Notes: a model not told the origin generated them from the letters alone. Positions 8,147 through 16,274 are shown, numbered from the stretch's first letter. The stretch: DNA of 64,000 nt from CAVTLG01 sp963802635 (GCA_963802635.1 CAWDJJ010000002.1:1383025-1447024), one strand, 5' to 3'. A program made the numbers and translations.

Positions 8147-9343
8147 ATGGTTAATTTATTGCCAGCCGTGCTGGTGGGTGGACCACCACACGCGGGGAAA
8201 TCCGTCTTGTTTTATCACCTGACGCAAGCGTTGCGTGCGCGCAACATCCCTCACCATGCCATTCGCGCCTGCCCCGATGGCGAGGGCAACTGGTTTCATG
8301 AGGGACACCTTGCAACCGTCAGTGACATCCGTGTCAAAATCTCCAGTGAATGGCCTCCATCCTTTGTCGAGCGCATCTGTCACGACATGGAGTACCACCA
8401 TCTCCCCTTGCTTGTGGACATGGGTGGCCGTCCTAAAGCTTCCCAGCTCTGTCTCTTTCATTTCTGTACCCATTCAATCCTGCTGCAGCGCCATGATCGG
8501 CCCGACGACGCCCAACACTGGCAACAGATCGTCGAACAGCACAACATCCTTACATTGGCACATATCTATTCAGCGCAAAACGGTGAATCGACTATTAGCG
8601 ATTTATTCCCCATCTTGCAAGGCACCTTCAACGGTCTGGAGCGCGGTCAGCCCAGACTTGAGCACGATCTTCTCCTAAATGAGCTCGTGGCACGCGTCGC
8701 TAACCTGTTCCAATCCTATGCGTTGGATGATCTGAAAACCTCCGCCTTTGCACACTCAGCTACTGAATTGACGCTTGACCTGGACCTAGCATTAAAAACC
8801 TTCACCACCACCTCTCACAACTGGCAACCAGCCATGCTGCAACCATATCTGGAGAGCATCCCGAAGCGTGCCCCGATCTCGATCTATGGAGCGGGTCCCA
8901 ACTGGCTCTATGCCGCGCTGGCCGCCCACGCCTATCCGCAACCATTCTATCTCTTTGATCCAAAGCTCCTCTCTGGTTGGGTGCAACCTGTTCCTGTCGT
9001 CACTGGGACAGTAGGAAGTTCATCCGAACTATGCATAGAAACAGGGGCTAATGAAGAACTCACCATTCTCAAAATATCAATTCCCTCTAGGCGAATTGAA
9101 TATCTGCAGCCAGACGCGCTCACCTTTCCACCTGTGGCGACAGAGAAAGGCTTGATCATCGATGGGCCGATACCGAACTGGTTGTTGACGGCGCTGACGC
9201 GCCTCTATAGAGAAGTGGGAGTAGCATGGATTGCCCCTTTCTACGTACCCTCCGATCAAGCTGTTGTAGCATATTCACGTATAGCGATCTATCATCCTGG
9301 TGATCTTATACCCAGGCCCTCGCTTGAACTACAACATATCTGA
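8147..9343 (+). CDS. P-loop ATPase fused to two tandem Csx3/Crn3-like domains
   Basis: A 398-residue protein with start ATG 8147 after TGGAGG. The N-terminus has a Walker A, GGPPHAGKS (residues 11-19), and VDMGGRP as a likely Walker B. Residues about 243-290 match Csx3: ISIYGAGPNWLYAALAAHAY, then FYLFDPKL, keeping His261 and Asp271 (equivalent to the ring-nuclease His and Asp) with Lys273 where Arg is usual. Residues about 304-388 repeat the fold (GLIIDGPIPNWLLTALTRLY and later YHPGDLI) but have lost both His and Asp. Csx3/Crn3 is known as a manganese-dependent cA4 phosphodiesterase and is sometimes fused to an AAA-type domain; a tandem arrangement with one dead copy is unusual. Inference: it turns off the cOA signal, possibly under ATP control. 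Confidence 0.8.
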   Translation: MVNLLPAVLVGGPPHAGKSVLFYHLTQALRARNIPHHAIRACPDGEGNWFHEGHLATVSDIRVKISSEWPPSFVERICHDMEYHHLPLLVDMGGRPKASQLCLFHFCTHSILLQRHDRPDDAQHWQQIVEQHNILTLAHIYSAQNGESTISDLFPILQGTFNGLERGQPRLEHDLLLNELVARVANLFQSYALDDLKTSAFAHSATELTLDLDLALKTFTTTSHNWQPAMLQPYLESIPKRAPISIYGAGPNWLYAALAAHAYPQPFYLFDPKLLSGWVQPVPVVTGTVGSSSELCIETGANEELTILKISIPSRRIEYLQPDALTFPPVATEKGLIIDGPIPNWLLTALTRLYREVGVAWIAPFYVPSDQAVVAYSRIAIYHPGDLIPRPSLELQHI

Positions 9344-9382
9344 TAGCAGCTTATCATAAAGAAGAGGAGATAATAGGGTAAA

Positions 9383-9402
9383 AAAGCTACTGTAGCTAAA
9401 AA
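9383..9402 (-). terminator. Small hairpin with T run, possible terminator of the XRE operon
   Basis: On the minus strand AGCTA-CAG-TAGCT is followed by TTTTTT. The stem is only five base pairs, so strength is doubtful. It lies about 220 bases beyond the XRE stop and just beyond the convergent Csx3-fusion gene. Confidence 0.35.
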
Positions 9403-9476
9403 TTACTAGTCGGGCGTTTCTGTGCACAAGGCTCAGCTCTGTTGTTATACTGGCAATATCTTGCTGATACCCATAA

Positions 9477-9553
9477 GCATTCAGAAACGCCACTCTCGTG
9501 GCTAGAAATCTGCTGCCGCATATTTCTCATCTGAATGCAAGGCAATATGAACA
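9477..9553. repeat. Dispersed repeat with inverted ends (copy 1)
   Basis: The element starts AAGCATTCAGAA and ends CTCATCTGAATGCAAGGC. GCATTCAGA and TCTGAATGC are perfect inverted ends about 43 bases apart. A related element is at 33749-33812. The right half recurs at 59924-59951 (GTCATCTGAATGCAAGAC, continuing CAATATGAGC) and the left half at 62497-62514 (GAGCATTCAGAAACAC). No coding capacity; MITE-like. Confidence 0.5.
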
Positions 9554-9622
9554 AGGCGAAAGAGGGAGCGCGAGAGCCGCAGGAAGGTGAGTGGATACAG
9601 CAGAGCAGAGGGCAGCGGGACA

Positions 9623-10531
9623 TTAGAAGTTCTCCTGTGAGGACATGTGCGGTGAATCATCCGCAATGAGATCAACCGGCTGCCAGCCATACTTGCGGTA
9701 TGTGACCAGCGTCGACTGATCTCCGGGGATATAGCTGACCATCGAGTAGCTATTTATATGCGTGAAGACCGTAGGGGCGGTGCGTAGAACCAGGCGGCCA
9801 AGCTGATTGTGTTGTAAGGAAAAGACAAAGGACGGTGCAGGCGTCTTTTCGGGAGAGCTAGCCGAGGCCAGGCGTCGGAAATCTGGTAGCTTGCATAGGC
9901 GTTTCCAAAGTTCTTTATATGCGGGCAGATGTGTCATGGCGGACGTGGTATACTGGAAATCGCTGACCAACCGCCGTGCCATATTCTCCCAGGCAAAAAA
10001 TTGCCGTCGGTGCGTGCCAAAGACCAGCTCCAGCAGATGTATATGTTCGCCCCGAGTTATTTCTTTTTCTACCTCAAAAAGGGTTATCGATGCTTTGTTC
10101 CAGGTCTGCACGTACCAAAGACGATCTAAGGAGTGTGCCGGGTAAGAAGTGTTCAAGACCAGCAGATGCGCTAGGTGCCCAACGTTAAGCAACGTATGCT
10201 CAGCCGGGTCGTCATCAATGGCCTGTCCTGTAAGCTGAGCAAATGCGCTATATAATTGCTGCCGTTCACTTTCTTGCAAAGCCAGCACGCGCGCAAAGTT
10301 CTGCACCACCTGCGTCGATGGGTTCTGGCGCATGCCTGTCTCCAGATGATAGATATAGGTACGCGACAGTCGTGTGGCTTGAGCAAGCTGACCCTGAGAC
10401 AATCCACGTTGCAGGCGAAACCGTCTCATCAGTTGGGCAAAACTCACACTGTCCCTCACCATTCTTCCTGCCTTCTCATAAACTTCAGTCTTCGCTCTTC
10501 TCTGCATCTCCTTGGGGGCATCGTTTGTCAA
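9623..10531 (-). CDS. XRE-family HTH regulator with MmyB-like C-terminal domain
   Basis: Residues about 29-85 are an XRE helix-turn-helix (FRLQRGLSQGQLAQATRLSR, then TYIYHLETG). The rest, with RLWYVQTWNKASITLF and a C-terminal strand-rich part, resembles the MmyB ligand-binding-like domain of actinobacterial and chloroflexal regulators. The reading frame opens at a TTG (10531) overlapping the stop of the upstream small gene; ATG 10507 has AAGGAG directly against it and ATG 10462 has AGGAAGA upstream, so the start is uncertain. Role: DNA-binding transcription regulator; target unknown. Confidence 0.8.
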   Translation of the reverse strand: MTNDAPKEMQRRAKTEVYEKAGRMVRDSVSFAQLMRRFRLQRGLSQGQLAQATRLSRTYIYHLETGMRQNPSTQVVQNFARVLALQESERQQLYSAFAQLTGQAIDDDPAEHTLLNVGHLAHLLVLNTSYPAHSLDRLWYVQTWNKASITLFEVEKEITRGEHIHLLELVFGTHRRQFFAWENMARRLVSDFQYTTSAMTHLPAYKELWKRLCKLPDFRRLASASSPEKTPAPSFVFSLQHNQLGRLVLRTAPTVFTHINSYSMVSYIPGDQSTLVTYRKYGWQPVDLIADDSPHMSSQENF

Positions 10532-10764
10532 TCCGGCACTGCTTGATCTAACCGTGTCGCGATCAATGCCATCGCTTTATCACCCAGAAGGCCATGCAAT
10601 TCGGAGTGAAGCGCTCCTATGCATTCCATTCGCCTGGTGATAAACTGGTGCCGACCCATCCCCTGAGTCAGACCAGAAAGGCCCAGACGTGCCGCTTCAT
10701 ACTCGCTGCAGATCTGCGCAAGCAAACGTGCTACCTCTGATTTTTGTTCATATTCATTGTCCAT
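10528..10764 (-). CDS. Small conserved-looking protein (78 aa), XRE partner
   Basis: A 78-residue helical, soluble protein (MDNEYEQKSEVARLLAQICS at the start). The family was not recognised. ATG 10764 has AAAAGGA at suitable spacing, and the stop overlaps the TTG start of the XRE gene, so the two are likely co-expressed. It could be a small adaptor or antitoxin-like partner of the regulator; nothing in the sequence proves this. Confidence 0.6.
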   Translation of the reverse strand: MDNEYEQKSEVARLLAQICSEYEAARLGLSGLTQGMGRHQFITRRMECIGALHSELHGLLGDKAMALIATRLDQAVPD

Positions 10765-10910
10765 AGTCTGTTCCTTTTACCTCTTTGCTATTTTGTATGG
10801 CATGCATGTTATGCAGTAGCGTAAGTGAACCAGCCTGCCACTCCGCCTGGCTTCCTTGGCAGCTTCCTTGCAGCCAGATGAGCCGAAGGCGAGAGCCGCG
10901 TTTGTGGCGA

Positions 10911-11168
10911 TCACTCAAGCAGAAGCGTTCGCTGCTGATCCGATGAGCTGACTGCGTAGCAGGAGCTGCGACAGCAGCGTTGCTCATCGGAAGAAGAACA
11001 CGTTTCTAACTGTGTAAGAGGCTCGCTTAGGAGCGTTGCCAGGCGAAAGAAGAACGCTGAGCCATTCAGCTTTGCGTTCAAAAAGGACACCTCGCCAATC
11101 TCAACCGTAGCGGGATCACTAGCTGCGAGTGAGCAGCGTTCGCCACTGTATGTTAATAGCAATGCCAT
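10911..11168 (-). CDS. Small hypothetical protein with C-terminus formed by a hairpin repeat
   Basis: An 85-residue frame opening MALLLTYSGERCSLAASDPA, with AGGATG before the ATG at 11168. The first about 50 residues look protein-like; the serine- and cysteine-rich tail is the translation of the hairpin repeat at 10937-10997. This suggests the repeat inserted into, or forms, the 3' end of the gene. It lies between the pseudokinase and the XRE gene pair on the same strand. Function unknown. Confidence 0.4.
   Translation of the reverse strand: MALLLTYSGERCSLAASDPATVEIGEVSFLNAKLNGSAFFFRLATLLSEPLTQLETCSSSDEQRCCRSSCYAVSSSDQQRTLLLE
10937..10997. repeat. Two-stem hairpin repeat (copy 1)
   Basis: Outer stem TCCGATGAGC (10939-10948) with GCTCATCGGA (10982-10991), enclosing 33 bases that contain TGACTGCGTAGCAG and an inner stem GCTGC-GACA-GCAGC (10965-10978). 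The copy at 35386-35438 has the same spacing of every element, with four base pairs changed on both sides so that pairing is kept. The core also recurs on the minus strand at 53378-53406. Confidence 0.75.
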
Positions 11169-11193
11169 GATGACATCCTGGGCGCGTGGTCTT

Positions 11194-12327
11194 TTAAGAC
11201 CGCAAAAAGATAAGAATCAACGCTATCAGTAAAATTGCGCAAATTGCAGAAAAAACTCCTATATTGAGCATCATCATATTTTTGCTCTGCTCGCGGAGTT
11301 GTACTGAATTGAGGCCAATCGGGTGTTCGTTAGTAGTCGTCTGCTCAGGATAGCTTTTAAGTAACAACGCCAGCTCTTGCTGCATCTCCGAGGGATGCGC
11401 ATACCGTTGTGATGGAACGAGGCTGAGCTGTCGCGCAAGGATCTGTTCCATCTGTGGCGTCACCGCCGGATTAAGACGGCGAGCCGGTGGGTGAAACATA
11501 GCAAGGCGTGCCTGTGGATCATATCCGGTAACTGCGTGATGCATGATCACGGCAACTCCATACAGATCAGATGAGGGCGTACTCTCACCTCCACGTACTT
11601 GCTCCGGCGCAGCGTATCCCGCCAATGGTTGTTGCCCTGTGCGGCTTGCTCGTAGCTCAGGGTGAAAGAGCGGCAAGTGGATGAGTGATACCGACTGCTG
11701 GTCTTTGCTCAGTATGATCGTCTCAGGTGTGATTGCGCTATGCACAATCGGCGGCTGCTGATCTGCAAGAAGAGCCAGCAGCGTACAAAGCTGATGCCCA
11801 TATCCTGCGACTAGATCCTCTGGTAACGCTCCCCCTTGCCGCTTGAGTAAGGAGGCAAGAGTCTCGCCCTGGGGAGCGTCCAGCACCAGAAAAAACAAGC
11901 CTTTTTCACTGAACGAATCCAGCACTTTAGAGAAACCCGGACACTCACCCAATGCTTTGAAGCGCTGTACCACAAGCGATGTAATCCACTCGACAGACGA
12001 GACCTTGGCAATATTCTCCGGTACTCGTATCTCGCGTATAAGTACGGCATGATGTGAGGCATAGATATCCAGAGCCGACCAGGCCGCGCCCTGTTGCCGC
12101 TGGCTCTCTGGCAAGTCGATGGCGTTCACCAAACGATACTTCCCAGCATTTAAGAAATCACCTCGCATCGGCTGATATCTCTGTGAAAGTTGCCCGGAAG
12201 ACATAGGACGAGCGAGAGTCGCAGAATACGTATAAAGCTGGTTTTCTGCTAGAGCCACCCTATATCCGCACAATGGACATTTTCCTTGTATCGGGTTCCC
12301 TTCACGCATACAATGAGGACAACGCAT
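11194..12327 (-). CDS. Zinc-ribbon pseudokinase with C-terminal membrane helix
   Basis: A 377-residue protein. The N-terminus is a zinc ribbon (CPHCMREGN, then CPLCGY). A protein-kinase fold follows, but catalytic motifs are lost: HRD is replaced by HSAITPETIIL and no DFG is seen where SLIHLPLFHP stands, while APE survives as YAAPEQ. A single hydrophobic helix (about 350-375) ends the protein, so the kinase-like domain faces the cytoplasm. The start ATG 12327 has AAAGGAG nine bases upstream; a TTG at 12354 is less likely. Probably a regulatory or scaffold pseudokinase. Confidence 0.75.
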   Translation of the reverse strand: MRCPHCMREGNPIQGKCPLCGYRVALAENQLYTYSATLARPMSSGQLSQRYQPMRGDFLNAGKYRLVNAIDLPESQRQQGAAWSALDIYASHHAVLIREIRVPENIAKVSSVEWITSLVVQRFKALGECPGFSKVLDSFSEKGLFFLVLDAPQGETLASLLKRQGGALPEDLVAGYGHQLCTLLALLADQQPPIVHSAITPETIILSKDQQSVSLIHLPLFHPELRASRTGQQPLAGYAAPEQVRGGESTPSSDLYGVAVIMHHAVTGYDPQARLAMFHPPARRLNPAVTPQMEQILARQLSLVPSQRYAHPSEMQQELALLLKSYPEQTTTNEHPIGLNSVQLREQSKNMMMLNIGVFSAICAILLIALILIFLRS

Positions 12328-12377
12328 ATTTGACCACTCCTTTCTTCTCCTCAACCTATAGTGAGGGGAAGAGACAG

Positions 12378-12408
12378 CTGCGCCGCTAATCCTAACGCTC
12401 CGGCGCAG
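12378..12408 (-). terminator. GC-rich hairpin after the MFS gene
   Basis: CTGCGCCG (12378-12385) pairs with CGGCGCAG (12401-12408) across a 15-base loop, in the gap just downstream of the MFS stop and upstream of the pseudokinase start. There is no clear T run on the minus strand, so it may act as a weak or factor-dependent terminator. Confidence 0.4.
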
Positions 12409-12442
12409 TTTGCTGCCAATACCTCAGAGCCGTAAAACGCAC

Positions 12443-13903
12443 TTACGGCGAAACCTCTTCCAATCGTTTCTCCCTGGTTGGTGGGCCAAACGCCGCAAGA
12501 CCTGCGGCAACCAGGAGAAAACCGCCAATCAATAGGAAGGTTGGGAGGGCACCCAACGTGAGGGCGAGTGGGGCAATAACATAGACGCCGATGCCGCCTC
12601 CCACGTGCCCAATACCATCGACTAACGCAAAACCGGATGCACGTGCGCGCGTAGGATAGTTCTCGTTCGTCCAGGCGTAGGTCGCTGGAAGCCAGAGATA
12701 ACAGCCAACCGATAGGACAAACGCGCCAAGAAAAGCCAGGTACATACTATTTCCGCTCAGGACGATGATGCCTCCTCCGGCCAATGCCGTCAAAGCCGCC
12801 ACCAGAATCCACAATTTCCTCTCTATGCGTTCACCGAAGTAATAGGCGAGTATACCGCAAAAAATAGCTCCAAAGCTTCCCACCGCAGCGATCAGCCCGG
12901 CTTCAGAGGGTGGATATCCTAGTGTTGCGAGCAGGACTGCCAGGCCTGCGACAATCGAGTAAACTGAGATATAGCCAGATAACCAGATGACTAATAAGAG
13001 AATCGTTCGCTTGATATACAACCCATTGCGGAAAATTTCGCTGTATCCTGTGCCTTTCGTTATCGGCTGGATGGAGAGGTCTGGCACAACCGGGGGTAAC
13101 GCTGGCGCATCAGCATATGCTTTTTTCTCCATAGTTGACACCACGCGCTCCGCTTCAGCCAGGCGTCCTTTCGCCAGAAGCCAGCGCGGCGATTCGGGGA
13201 GATCGAAGCGCAGAAGCAGACCAACAAAAGCTAGTAAAGTCCCGATGCCATAGAGAAGACGCCACCCAATCGTAAAATGGGCACTGGCGAGAGCAAAAGG
13301 AAGTCCAAACGGGAACGCTGCGGCGGGGGTTGTCAAGTATAGCCCCAACCAGACACTGACGACGATCCCGCTGCCTGCGTGCACGAAAATAAGAGCGTTA
13401 TGCTTGACACGTTCTTGACGCGGAGCCAGTTCATTGATATAGGTACTGACCAGTGCCAAATCTGCTCCAACACCCACGCCAGTGAGTGCACGAGACAGAA
13501 CAAAATTCGTATAATCTCCTACGAAAACCGTATACAGTGAACCGAGGCTGGCAACGATCATGGTGAAGATCATTACGTCTCTTCTTCCATAGCGGTCTGC
13601 GATCAGGCTGAAAATCAGCGCCCCAATCGCATATCCAGCCAGATTCACAGCCACTGGCAAACCCACATATTGACCAGCCGTCTGCGGAAGACATCCAGGT
13701 ACGATTTGTGTACACGTCTGGATAAAGGAAACAGTAATGTCACCAATGTCAAAAAAGATGAAAAAGAAGCCCAACCCAATGACCATAACGAGAAACTTGG
13801 GCAATGCTTTGCCCGGGAGCCGATCTTGCCGTGCAAGAATAGTCGCTGCTCGTTTTGACCTATTTAGATCTTGAAATGAAGTGTTCCTTGTCTGTAATGC
13901 CAT
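12443..13903 (-). CDS. MFS transporter of the sugar/organic-acid porter type
   Basis: A 486-residue, 12-helix major facilitator. After a charged N-terminus the first helix is FLVMVIGLGFFFIFFDIG. The loop 2-3 signature is ADRYGRRDVM, and the central loop has FDLPESPRWLLAKGR, as in the sugar porter and aromatic acid:H+ symporter families. ATG 13903 follows GGGAGGAG. The gene lies downstream of the PucR-type activator on the same strand, and both are near an acyl-CoA synthetase. Inference: uptake of an organic acid that the synthetase activates; the substrate cannot be read from sequence. Confidence 0.85.
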   Translation of the reverse strand: MALQTRNTSFQDLNRSKRAATILARQDRLPGKALPKFLVMVIGLGFFFIFFDIGDITVSFIQTCTQIVPGCLPQTAGQYVGLPVAVNLAGYAIGALIFSLIADRYGRRDVMIFTMIVASLGSLYTVFVGDYTNFVLSRALTGVGVGADLALVSTYINELAPRQERVKHNALIFVHAGSGIVVSVWLGLYLTTPAAAFPFGLPFALASAHFTIGWRLLYGIGTLLAFVGLLLRFDLPESPRWLLAKGRLAEAERVVSTMEKKAYADAPALPPVVPDLSIQPITKGTGYSEIFRNGLYIKRTILLLVIWLSGYISVYSIVAGLAVLLATLGYPPSEAGLIAAVGSFGAIFCGILAYYFGERIERKLWILVAALTALAGGGIIVLSGNSMYLAFLGAFVLSVGCYLWLPATYAWTNENYPTRARASGFALVDGIGHVGGGIGVYVIAPLALTLGALPTFLLIGGFLLVAAGLAAFGPPTREKRLEEVSP

Positions 13904-14040
13904 AGTGTACTCCTCCCATTCTCCAATCTTAGACGAAAACGGGTTTCTTTGGAGCCTGATTAAACAGTCTTCTTTGACCCGATGTTTCTCGTGCAGTGGT
14001 TATTGTAAAGAAACGGAATGTAACGAACAATGTTTTTTTC

Positions 14041-14065
14041 TACAAATTGGGAGTAAGAATTTGTA
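14041..14065. promoter_or_regulatory. Inverted repeat upstream of the MFS gene (candidate PucR operator)
   Basis: TACAAATT (14041-14048) and AATTTGTA (14058-14065) form an 8-bp inverted repeat in the 200-base gap before the MFS gene. The same ACAAAT-N11-ATTTGT arrangement occurs at 16252-16274 in the divergent promoter region of the activator and the synthetase. Confidence 0.45.
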
Positions 14066-14101
14066 CTCATGAACAAAAAAGAGAAGGACGTTATAAAGCA
14101 G

Positions 14102-16225
14102 CTAGTCAGACATCTGCTCTCGTAGATGAAAACTTTCCCATGTGAAAGCAGCAAGCGCCCAAGCGACACGCTCTTTAGGAGATGCATGCTCAATCCCCAG
14201 AAGATCCTCTCCTTTGTGCAATCGATAGCGAATAGTATTCACATGGACCTCAAGTAGGTCGGCGACAGCCTGCACGGAGCCAAGCGTCTGTGCCAGGACA
14301 AAGGTGGTTGTGAGATGAGTGCCCTTGGTCGTATCGTGCTCAATGAGTGGCGCAAGCAGCCTGGCTGCAAAGTCGCGCAGGTCTCCGATCAGCCTGGGAT
14401 TCTCCAACAAGCTCTCCAGATCGGGAGTCTGAGCATCGAGTAGATACTCTCTGCTCGCTTCCCGCCGGGCCTTTTGCGCGAGTGCAATCGTACGCGTGAG
14501 TGCCGGTTTGAGTTCGTGAAGGGAGTGGTAATGTGCTCCATAGACAATCCAGAGCGGATGAGGTGCATACAGCTTGAGCAGGGCATCACGCAGTCTGGAT
14601 GGCTGTTGCTGGATGTGTTCGCTGAGCAAGATTACCCCAATGTCTTCGTCAAAAAAGAGCAGAGGGTTTTTCAGCAAATCCAGTACAACGCTTTCGGCCA
14701 GCAAGCGCCTGCGTGCCAATTGATTGGCTGGCAACATATGAGCAGGCCAGGCAATTACCCAGATCTGGCCTTGCTCAATCGGCAGACTCAGGCGATAGCC
14801 GTCTTGATGGATCTGTTGCAACGCTTTCTCCTGCAACAACGCATGCAGCCATCGTTCCCGCTGATGCGCCAGTTGGTCGTGTGCTTTTTCCATCCGCCCG
14901 ATGACCAGATTGCATGCCATCACCAGATCTGTAAAAAAATCAGGCCAGTCAGCAGGGGGCAGTGGAATGGAGCCGCGCAGATATATCTGGCCGGGAAGAG
15001 ATACGCCTGGCGCGTTCAGCGAGAGGACCTGGACTGCGTCTGTCGGATTGCTCAAGGAGACGCGCAGTTGCTCTAACTGTGTGGCGCGAGTCTGCACGTA
15101 GGGGTATCCCTCGTTGTTGGTGACAATGACCGTGCCGCGAATAAACTGGCCGGTCCAGTTCTCCAGGTTCTCAATACGTGTGGCGTGCAAGACCAGATCG
15201 TACCAGTTCGCTTTCCACTCAGAAGGAGAAGACAGACCGGGTGAGAGGAAAACGGAAGGGCGTTTTGCCAGGGGTAATGGCTCAAGCGTTCGGGCCAGTC
15301 GCTGTATCAGAAGACGCTCAGCCAGAGAAAAAGGCGCGACAATTCTACGTGTGACATAGAGAATGGCTGCTACCTCCGCATCGAGAGCGGTTCCTGTCGT
15401 GGAGCGCACCGGCAATGCAATAGCTGAGCGGATATGTTCACTATCTACGGTATCGGTAACGCTGGGATCGCGATAGGGAGAGTTGCGATAATCGTCTACA
15501 AGCACAATAGAGGTTCCATACGTCGCGATACGTCCACCAACTCCGCGTCCACGTTGCAGCTCGAAGCCAAACTGATCCTGTTGTGCACCCAGATGCTGGG
15601 TGACTACGATGACATCCCGGTAGGCGCGCCCCCAAAAGGTGAACTCTGCATTCCCGACCACACGCGTCAGGCCGAGGAAGACTGACAATGCATCGGCCTC
15701 ACCGTGCCCCAGTGCCTGGATCAATGTCTGATCATGGAGCGGAGAGTTCCGAGAAAAATAGTGCTCCTCTGAGTCTTCAACTTGAAGCACCGCTTCCAAT
15801 GTCCGACGCACCCGTTCCAGACACTCAACAGCGGCAGCCGGAAGAGGAGATAGCGTTGTCCAAGTAATCCATAACCCGGCAAGAAACGTTGGTGATGGTT
15901 GCAAACATTGGATCTGAGGAAAAGGCATCTCTGAAAGATTGGAGAGATCGTGTTGAAGCACTCCAAGGGTGGTATCCAGAGAAAGATCAAGGCGAGCGGA
16001 GAGCCAGCGGTACATAGACTCCTGTCGCATCCCGACGTAGTAGACCTTCCATGGCACTTTTCTATCCTGGCAGGGCCAGATCAGGGCTGTCCCTACGGCT
16101 GGAAGACAGGTGAGGAACTCTTGCAATGCACGCGCGAGCATCTCGCCTCGTCGGTGAGGAAGAAAAGCGGCAAATTTTAGATAATGGATCGTCTCACCCC
16201 AGGAAATTGGACCTGTTGTTTCCAT
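14102..16225 (-). CDS. GAF-containing PucR/CdaR-type transcriptional activator
   Basis: A 707-residue regulator. Around residues 180-320 is a GAF-like domain (GRGVGGRIATYGTSIVLVDD is its core). The C-terminus has the PucR HTH: LGSVQAVADLLEVHVNTIRY followed by RLHKGEDLLGIEH. A TAG stop ends it. ATG 16225 is preceded by GGGAG at eight bases; the earlier ATG at 16240 overlaps that site and is less likely. It is divergent from the acyl-CoA synthetase and upstream of the MFS gene, consistent with a ligand-controlled activator of both. Confidence 0.82.
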   Translation of the reverse strand: METTGPISWGETIHYLKFAAFLPHRRGEMLARALQEFLTCLPAVGTALIWPCQDRKVPWKVYYVGMRQESMYRWLSARLDLSLDTTLGVLQHDLSNLSEMPFPQIQCLQPSPTFLAGLWITWTTLSPLPAAAVECLERVRRTLEAVLQVEDSEEHYFSRNSPLHDQTLIQALGHGEADALSVFLGLTRVVGNAEFTFWGRAYRDVIVVTQHLGAQQDQFGFELQRGRGVGGRIATYGTSIVLVDDYRNSPYRDPSVTDTVDSEHIRSAIALPVRSTTGTALDAEVAAILYVTRRIVAPFSLAERLLIQRLARTLEPLPLAKRPSVFLSPGLSSPSEWKANWYDLVLHATRIENLENWTGQFIRGTVIVTNNEGYPYVQTRATQLEQLRVSLSNPTDAVQVLSLNAPGVSLPGQIYLRGSIPLPPADWPDFFTDLVMACNLVIGRMEKAHDQLAHQRERWLHALLQEKALQQIHQDGYRLSLPIEQGQIWVIAWPAHMLPANQLARRRLLAESVVLDLLKNPLLFFDEDIGVILLSEHIQQQPSRLRDALLKLYAPHPLWIVYGAHYHSLHELKPALTRTIALAQKARREASREYLLDAQTPDLESLLENPRLIGDLRDFAARLLAPLIEHDTTKGTHLTTTFVLAQTLGSVQAVADLLEVHVNTIRYRLHKGEDLLGIEHASPKERVAWALAAFTWESFHLREQMSD

Positions 16226-16251
16226 ACAAACGACTCCCATTATTTAAACGA

Positions 16252-16274
16252 ACAAATCTCATGTATAAATTTGT
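16252..16274. promoter_or_regulatory. Inverted repeat between activator and acyl-CoA synthetase
   Basis: ACAAAT (16252-16257), 11 bases, ATTTGT (16269-16274), in the 112-base divergent promoter region. It has the same half-sites and spacing as the repeat before the MFS gene, so a shared operator is likely. Confidence 0.45.

Noticed and set aside
1..9400. CRISPR array next to the Cmr genes
   Set aside because: No regularly spaced direct repeats were found. The GTTGAAAC-like string at 7129-7136 occurs once and is part of an inverted repeat.
10754..10987. 77-codon minus-strand frame across the hairpin repeat
   Set aside because: It starts inside the repeat and overlaps the small XRE partner gene; no family signal.
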